31,513 bases of DNA, from positions 1 through 31,513 of the forward strand of contig CAZADS010000005.1 in assembly GCA_964483985.1 (NCBI GenBank). The letters run 5' to 3'. Positions 26,475 through 31,513 of the stretch are shown in pieces (position 1 is the stretch's first letter; each line of letters starts with the position of its first letter). The notes under the pieces were generated by a model that did no database searches, was not told the DNA's origin, and saw nothing but the letters and a program-made list of their open reading frames with translations. The position numbers and the translations under genes are program-made. Origin of the DNA: CAZADS01 sp964483985 (GTDB lineage Bacteria > Pseudomonadota > Alphaproteobacteria > Thalassobaculales > Thalassobaculaceae).

Positions 26475-26557
26475 GTTTCTTAATTTATTTAATTCTCTGT
26501 CCTCGTAGGTCAAATCAATTTACAGGTTAATAAGCAACGATGTGGTCAAAGTAAGTA

Positions 26558-28279
26558 ATGGAAGAAAAGGTTGTCACAGTGTTGCAAGAGGCGGTGAGGA
26601 AATGCCGCGCAAACATACTTATAGCTATATTTTTTAGTTTTTTTATAAATATTCTTATGTTTGTTGCACCGATGCATATGCTGCAAGTTTACGACCGGGT
26701 GCTCGTTAGTAGAAGTGAAACAACGCTAGTTGTTTTAACTGGTTTGGCGGTCGGATTATTAGTGATATTTGGAATTCTGGATGGCGTTCGTTCAAGAATA
26801 TTATTACGTACAAGCCTTAAGTTTGATGAGATTATCAGTGACAGTGTCTTTAGAGCGATTTTCCAGGGCACAATAAGGCGACCTCAAACCAAGAATAATT
26901 ATTTTCAATCGCTTAGAGATATGGATCAAATCCGTGAATTTATTTCAGGGGGGCCTATTGTTGCTTTGTGCGACGCCCCTTGGGTGCCGCTTTTTATCGC
27001 TGTTATTTATGTTATTCACCCCCTTTTAGGATTAGTATCAACTATAGGTGCCATCATAATTTTTATTATTGCTGTGATGAATGAATTGCTGACTCGCGAC
27101 CCGGTTCAGCAGGCAGCGAACCATCATATTCACGCCTTGACCAGTGCTAACGCGAGCCTTAAGAATGCTGAAGTTGTTCATGCACTGGGAATGGTTTCTG
27201 CTGTTAAGAGCCAGTGGAGTAAAAGTCACGATTCAGCTTTAAGTTTTGTTGCTCAGGCCGGTTTGCGAGCCAGCAGCATCATTTCATCGTCTAGATTCGT
27301 CAGGATGGCATTACAAGTTCTGATCCTAGGGTCGGGGGCCTATCTGGCTATAAAGGATGAAATCACGCCAGGGATGATGATAGCCGCATCGATAATAATG
27401 GGTAGGGCTCTCGCGCCCGTCGAAATGGCGGTCTCACAATGGCGAAACATTGTTGCTAGCCGGGTTGCTTACCAGCGGTTGAAAAAGATTTTTGAACACC
27501 ATCAAGATAATAAGGAACGGATGAATTTACCTCCACCGACTGGAGAAGTTTCCGCTGAAGGTGTCGTAATAATCCCACCAGGCGGTAGACGGCCAGTTTT
27601 AACTAACGCTACAATCAAGCTTGAACCCGGTACTGTTTGGGGACTCATTGGGCCCAGTGGGTCGGGAAAATCGTCTTTGGCTCGTGCTTTGGTTGGTGTT
27701 TGGCCTGTTGTGGCTGGAACGCTGAAGTATGATGGAGCAGATATCAGTTTATGGAATCCAGAAGATTTAGGGCCCTATATAGGTTACATGCCTCAAGACG
27801 TCGAACTTTTCGATGGTACCGTGGCGGAAAATATATCGAGATTTCAATCAATCGATTCTGAGGCTGTTTTGGTGGCGGCAAAAAAAGCTGGAGTGCATCA
27901 AATGGTTTTGGATTTGCCGGACGGGTATGACACTGAGATTGGCTCAGCGGGACAGGTCTTGTCGGGTGGACAAAGACAACGGATTGCATTGGCTCGTGCT
28001 ATGTATGGCGAACCTAGAGTTTTAGTGTTGGACGAACCAAATTCAAATTTGGATACAGAGGGCGACCGAGCGTTGGTGCAGGCTATTACAGACGCTAAGA
28101 ACAGAGGGTGTACTGTGTTGGTTATCAGCCATAAAACCGCGTTGTTAGCCAATGTGGATAATATTGCGGTTCTGAACAATGGGACAATTGCGAGTTCCGG
28201 TACCCGAGATCAGATTCTGCAACAATTTGTTCAACCACCGAGGCCAGGGATAACTGAAGGATCGGCTGCCACCCATTAG
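26558..28279 (+). CDS. Type I secretion ABC transporter (PrtD/AprD/RsaD-like)
   Basis: This 573-residue inner-membrane ATPase exports unfolded proteins carrying C-terminal signals. The N-terminal half has the membrane domain, including the family block APMHMLQVYDRVLVSRSETT (37-56). The nucleotide-binding half has Walker A GPSGSGKS at 365-372, the signature LSGGQRQR at 468-475 and Walker B VLVLDE at 488-493. There is no N-terminal C39 peptidase domain, as in the PrtD branch that secretes RTX proteases and S-layer proteins. The membrane fusion protein gene follows after 48 bases. The outer membrane TolC-like partner is not in the window. Probable substrates are the surface protein at 30278 and perhaps the metalloprotease at 23196. 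Confidence 0.95.
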   Translation: MEEKVVTVLQEAVRKCRANILIAIFFSFFINILMFVAPMHMLQVYDRVLVSRSETTLVVLTGLAVGLLVIFGILDGVRSRILLRTSLKFDEIISDSVFRAIFQGTIRRPQTKNNYFQSLRDMDQIREFISGGPIVALCDAPWVPLFIAVIYVIHPLLGLVSTIGAIIIFIIAVMNELLTRDPVQQAANHHIHALTSANASLKNAEVVHALGMVSAVKSQWSKSHDSALSFVAQAGLRASSIISSSRFVRMALQVLILGSGAYLAIKDEITPGMMIAASIIMGRALAPVEMAVSQWRNIVASRVAYQRLKKIFEHHQDNKERMNLPPPTGEVSAEGVVIIPPGGRRPVLTNATIKLEPGTVWGLIGPSGSGKSSLARALVGVWPVVAGTLKYDGADISLWNPEDLGPYIGYMPQDVELFDGTVAENISRFQSIDSEAVLVAAKKAGVHQMVLDLPDGYDTEIGSAGQVLSGGQRQRIALARAMYGEPRVLVLDEPNSNLDTEGDRALVQAITDAKNRGCTVLVISHKTALLANVDNIAVLNNGTIASSGTRDQILQQFVQPPRPGITEGSAATH

Positions 28280-28327
28280 TAGCAGCTAAATTGTTCTACT
28301 TGTTTTTGAAAATTGGAAAAATCTACG

Positions 28328-29689
28328 ATGGTTGTAAACGCCGAAAATGGCTCGACTGCAGAATCGAAAGACCCTGGAGCGGTTGAGGGGGTCCTCAGGC
28401 CGTCTTCACGGGCCTCAACTGTGATTATTTTTGGTGTTATCGTCGTGATTCTTATCTTTGGAGTAGTAGGAATTTGGTCTGCTACGGCTCCCTTAGCTCG
28501 AGCTGTATCCGCACCGGCGCTGTTAGTAGTTAGGGGCGAACGCAAACAAATCCAGCATTTAGAAGGCGGGATTGTGTCCGAGGTTCTGGTAACGGACGGA
28601 GAATTTGTGAAACGAGATCAATTACTACTCAGGCTAGACCCCTTGCAGGCTGGCGCAACTGTTTCGCGGTTCCACAATGAGCTCGATAGAGCTTTAGTCC
28701 TAGAATCTAGGTTAAAAGCCGAATTAAATGGGGAAGACGGTATAACGCTAAATAATCAGTTGCTGGAACGAGCCGAATCGAGTGAATCAGTTCTGGATAT
28801 CATTGAAGCAGAACAAAAGCAATTTGTTGCCAGGCGGGAGACGTTTTTGGGGCATATTGGGATTTTGCGGCAGCGGGTGGACCAGTTCCATAAAGAAATT
28901 CTGGGCTTGAAGATTCAGCGACAAGCCAGGGTCGAACAACTAGAAATTTTTGCACAAGAAATTGTAGGCCTGCGGGACCTGTATGAAAAAGGATATTTCC
29001 CCAGGTCAAAAATCTTAGCTATGGAGCGCGCCATGGTTGGCCTCGGGGGTGCATTGGGGAGTGACGATGCATCCATTGCCCGGGCCAGTAGTGCAAAAGG
29101 AGAAGCTGAAAAACAAATTATTAATGTGACGCAACGCTTCCGTGAAGATGTAACCGGAAAGTTACGTGATATTCAGGCACAAATCGCAGATCTCGAGGAA
29201 CGTATTTTGGTTGCAAAAGATATTCTTCAGCGAATCGACATACGTGCTCCTAGATCGGGTATTGTCCAAGCTCTTCAAGTGCATACAATTGGCGGTATAG
29301 TTCGGTCCGGGCAGATTTTATTAGAAATTGTGCCGCAAGACGAAGATTTAGTTATAGAGGCACATGTATCCCCTGTGGACATTGATAGTATTGCAATTGG
29401 TCAAAAAGCGGAGGTGATGTTAACGGCCTTGGATATTCGTTCGACTCCAACGATTTATGGTTCCGTTAAGTCAATTTCCGGCGATTCCCTCGTGCATCAA
29501 CAGACGGGACTGTCATATTTTCTGGCGCTTGTAGAAATTCCTCATAACGAACGCATAAAACTAGGAGATGCCAAACTTTCCCCAGGAATGCCGGCGGAAG
29601 TACTTATAAATACGGGCCAGCGAACCTTGCTGGAATATGTTATAAAACCAATTAGGAATTCATTTAAACGTGGATTAAACGAGGAGTAA
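28328..29689 (+). CDS. Type I secretion membrane fusion protein (HlyD/PrtE/RsaE-like)
   Basis: The periplasmic adaptor that links the ABC transporter to an outer-membrane channel. The 453-residue product has a short cytoplasmic N terminus, one membrane helix at about 31-51, the first biotinyl-lipoyl half (RGERKQIQHLEGGIVSEVLV, from about 69), a long helical hairpin (about 110-300), the second lipoyl half (DIRAPRSGIVQAL) and a C-terminal beta-barrel region. Order and length are normal. ATG 28328 follows GGAAAA; a TTG at 28313 in the same frame lies at the ribosome site. It is probably in one operon with the ABC transporter. Confidence 0.95.
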   Translation: MVVNAENGSTAESKDPGAVEGVLRPSSRASTVIIFGVIVVILIFGVVGIWSATAPLARAVSAPALLVVRGERKQIQHLEGGIVSEVLVTDGEFVKRDQLLLRLDPLQAGATVSRFHNELDRALVLESRLKAELNGEDGITLNNQLLERAESSESVLDIIEAEQKQFVARRETFLGHIGILRQRVDQFHKEILGLKIQRQARVEQLEIFAQEIVGLRDLYEKGYFPRSKILAMERAMVGLGGALGSDDASIARASSAKGEAEKQIINVTQRFREDVTGKLRDIQAQIADLEERILVAKDILQRIDIRAPRSGIVQALQVHTIGGIVRSGQILLEIVPQDEDLVIEAHVSPVDIDSIAIGQKAEVMLTALDIRSTPTIYGSVKSISGDSLVHQQTGLSYFLALVEIPHNERIKLGDAKLSPGMPAEVLINTGQRTLLEYVIKPIRNSFKRGLNEE

Positions 29690-29776
29690 TACCTGCATTA
29701 AATCTATCAAAAAGGAAAAAAAACGTTTAATCAAGCACGATATTATTCAATTTTGACAACTAAATATGGATTTGAG

Positions 29777-30061
29777 ATGACCGATTCGCCCACTGATACG
29801 CAGCCTCCGCCGCTTCCACCGGAAGATAAGGAGAGAGTTGCGCGTTTAGTCGCAGAAATTATGGAACCTGCCATAAGAACCGCAGCTACGAAAGCAAAGG
29901 ATATTGCGCCTCCGATGGAGATATTGAGTGCTTTGGCCAACGCCTATGCCGATTTTATGGTGCAAATGCTAGGTTACAAAGCGGCTGCAGGGTTTATGCG
30001 CGGTCATGCAGATCATATCGTTTCACGTGAAGAGACCGGTATAAGCGATGAAAAACATTAA
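29777..30061 (+). CDS. Small conserved-looking protein, unknown function
   Basis: A 94-residue frame with a proline-rich start (TQPPPLPPED) and an Ala-rich helical body ending with ADFMVQMLGYKAAAGFMRGHADHI. No signal peptide, membrane helix or known catalytic motif. ATG 29777 follows GGA by six bases; a TTG at 29753 is also in frame. It sits 87 bases after the fusion protein gene and just before the surface-protein promoter region, so it may belong to the secretion operon. The protein-like composition supports a real gene; function is unknown. Confidence 0.65.
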   Translation: MTDSPTDTQPPPLPPEDKERVARLVAEIMEPAIRTAATKAKDIAPPMEILSALANAYADFMVQMLGYKAAAGFMRGHADHIVSREETGISDEKH

Positions 30062-30277
30062 TTTTTTTAATAATTCTTAAAAAAACCGGTTGCAAACTAT
30101 AGCTATGGTATAGTATTTACTTTACCTATGTATATGAGAGCGTATGCTATAGCTCGGATATATATGTTAGCGGCGGCGCTGAAAGCATACGGACACTGGG
30201 TATGTTTTTGGGGCAGTCGCTAGCGGCCCAGTAACAACGTTAAGACGTGCACATCAATTGAAAGAGTGGAGCCACCA
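30062..30277 (+). promoter_or_regulatory. Promoter and structured 5' leader of the surface-protein gene
   Basis: A possible promoter is TTGCAA (30090-30095) with an A/T-rich -10 such as TATTTA (30114-30119, spacer 18); other -10 choices exist. The octamer CTATAGCT occurs at 30097-30104 and 30147-30154, exactly 50 bases apart. Downstream, CGTATGCT (30141-30148) pairs with AGCATACG (30184-30191), enclosing a smaller AGCG/CGCT hairpin (30169-30180), and ACTGGG (30195-30200) pairs with CCCAGT (30227-30232). GGAG (30268-30271) lies six bases before the ATG. A long, folded leader would suit a stable, highly translated mRNA. Confidence 0.5.
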
Positions 30278-31513
30278 ATGGCATCAACAGCAGCAACTTT
30301 TAATGAGACTTTTTATTTAAGCCAGAATGCGGACGTAGTTCTTGCAATTTCCCAGGGGTTCTTTGCGAATGCGCAAGAACATTATGATGCGTTTGGCGGT
30401 AAGGAACTCCGATCGCCAAACTCCCAATTTGATGCGAGCTATTATGCAATTCAAAACCCAGACGTTCTGTCTGCTGTTTCCGCCGGCCTTATAACGAATG
30501 TGTTTGCGCATTTCACGGCATTTGGAGAAACAGAAAACCGGGCACCTTCAACTACTTTTGCCGGTTTTGATTCAACTGCATACCTGGCTGCAAACACCGA
30601 TGTTGCTGATGCTATTACGGCAGGAACACTCACGTCAGCCCTGGAACACTTTATAGCGTTTGGTGTTACTGAAGGCCGTACAGGGTCGGGCGTTACCGCG
30701 GTTGAGTCAAACCCGGGAACAAATTTCACTTTGACCACGGGTACGGATACAGGTGCTAGCTTCACCGGTGGGACCGGGGATGATACCTTTAGCGCGGACC
30801 TTTCCACTACTGGTTCAAATACGCTGACAAACCTTGATAACCTCAGTGGTGGCGCCGGTGCGGACAGCCTTATTGCGGTCTTGTCCGGGGATGCCACGCC
30901 GTCAGGATTATCAAGCATCGAAAGCGTTACCGTGACAGGGTCAGGCACCGCTGCACGGGCATTGAACTTAGTGAATGCCGCGGATGTTACCAGTGTAACA
31001 GTTTCAAGCTCCTCTACTGGTGCAGCCGTCACCGTTAGTGGCATTGCTGCGGGTGCGGCCATAAATGTCAGCGCCCAGGCTGTTAATTCGGCTTTTGCTT
31101 TCGCGACAACGACCGGGACGCAGACCACAGCACTTGGTATTAGTGGTGTTACTGGTGCGGCAGCCATCGCGGTAGACGGCATTGAAACCGTCAACATTAC
31201 ATCTAGCGGCTCGGCTAGTACTTATCAGGTTGATATGGACGCTGCAGGTACGATCTCCGTCGCCGGGGCTTCCAATAATACCGTCACAATGACGGCGGAT
31301 ACGGGGAGCATCTCATCCTTTGATATGAGCAGTTCTACCGGTAACAACACGGTTACTTTTGTGAACCAGGACGATATTAGTGCCGCCACCGATGTTTCCA
31401 TTACAGGTGGTTCGGGCAATGATAGCGTGACAGCTACTGCCCTCACACAGTCGGACATCACTTTCTCCGGCGGGGCAGGGAACGACACGTTTGTAAACAC
31501 CGCGCTCGCGCAA
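30278..31513 (+). CDS. Surface-layer/RTX-like protein, 5' part (runs off the right edge)
   Basis: The frame is open from ATG 30278 to the last base (412 codons, no stop), so only the N-terminal part is seen. Residues 8-136 hold three module copies of about 40 residues (YL/YY...NPDV...HF/HY...FG...E.R). From about 150 on the protein is rich in Thr, Ser, Gly, Ala and Val and poor in Cys and Lys, as in S-layer and RTX adhesin proteins. Glycine-aspartate motifs of RTX type occur at 164 (GGTGDDTF), 191 (GGAGADSL), 377 (GGSGNDSV) and 398 (GGAGNDTF). No signal peptide is present, fitting type I secretion by the genes just upstream. G+C is much higher than in neighbours (41 of 60 bases at 30841-30900), probably codon bias for high expression. 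It is likely the main surface-array protein, but a large adhesin is an alternative. Confidence 0.85.
   Translation, partial: MASTAATFNETFYLSQNADVVLAISQGFFANAQEHYDAFGGKELRSPNSQFDASYYAIQNPDVLSAVSAGLITNVFAHFTAFGETENRAPSTTFAGFDSTAYLAANTDVADAITAGTLTSALEHFIAFGVTEGRTGSGVTAVESNPGTNFTLTTGTDTGASFTGGTGDDTFSADLSTTGSNTLTNLDNLSGGAGADSLIAVLSGDATPSGLSSIESVTVTGSGTAARALNLVNAADVTSVTVSSSSTGAAVTVSGIAAGAAINVSAQAVNSAFAFATTTGTQTTALGISGVTGAAAIAVDGIETVNITSSGSASTYQVDMDAAGTISVAGASNNTVTMTADTGSISSFDMSSSTGNNTVTFVNQDDISAATDVSITGGSGNDSVTATALTQSDITFSGGAGNDTFVNTALAQ
30299..30685 (+). repeat. Three N-terminal modules of the surface protein
   Basis: Module copies at residues 8-47, 51-90 and 97-136, with conserved Tyr, Asn-x-Asp-Val, a central His-Phe/Tyr, Phe-Gly and Glu...Arg. 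The most regular is the third (YLAANTDVADAI ... HFIAFGVTEGR). A related single copy is in the exporter ATPase at 15818-15934. Confidence 0.8.

Noticed and set aside
30451..31197. Long minus-strand open frame opposite the surface-protein gene (and another at 31225-31500)
   Set aside because: They mirror the G+C-rich, Thr/Ala/Val-rich codons of the plus-strand gene; the plus frame has modules, RTX motifs, a ribosome site and no stop. The minus products look like low-complexity shadows.

Overview
The window looks like chromosomal DNA of an alphaproteobacterium, probably a Rhodospirillales-like or marine relative; this is inferred. The main clue is the left end, where the 3' part of priA is followed by an F1-ATPase operon in the order atpH-A-G-D-C, without the Fo genes, as is usual in that class. 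Most genes have modest G+C and use weak A/T-rich third positions. No rRNA, tRNA, CRISPR array, transposase or phage gene was seen.

Layout. (1) 1-6019: priA 3' end and atpHAGDC. (2) 6077-15387: an accessory metabolic region. It holds two intact short-chain dehydrogenases (one lacking the usual catalytic Tyr), one decayed SDR pseudogene, a TauD/TfdA-type dioxygenase behind a palindrome, a luciferase-like flavin monooxygenase with a good sigma70 promoter, an AlsS-like ThDP enzyme coupled to an enol-lactonase-like hydrolase, and a second ThDP enzyme of different type. Together these suggest breakdown of an unidentified small organic compound. (3) 15572-23034: surface-polysaccharide genes. A Wzm/Wzt-type ABC exporter lies divergent from a SapC-family gene, followed by a very large methyltransferase/coiled-coil/double-glycosyltransferase protein and a second methyltransferase. 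(4) 23196-31513: protein secretion and cell surface. A matrixin-type metalloprotease without a signal peptide is followed by a small XRE regulator, an unknown protein with an internal signal-peptide-like segment, a type I secretion ABC transporter and membrane fusion protein, a small conserved-looking protein, and a G+C-rich surface-layer/RTX-like gene that runs off the right edge (open from 30278 to 31513).

How the parts may work together (inference). Regions 3 and 4 resemble the logic of the Caulobacter S-layer locus: O-antigen synthesis and export genes next to a type I secretion system, its surface-array substrate and a metalloprotease. A link within this window is a short module (Tyr...Pro-Asp-Val/Ile...His-Phe...Gly...Glu-Gly-Arg). 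It occurs three times at the N terminus of the surface protein and once in the C-terminal extension of the polysaccharide-export ATPase. If the module binds sugar, exporter and surface protein could recognise the same glycan.
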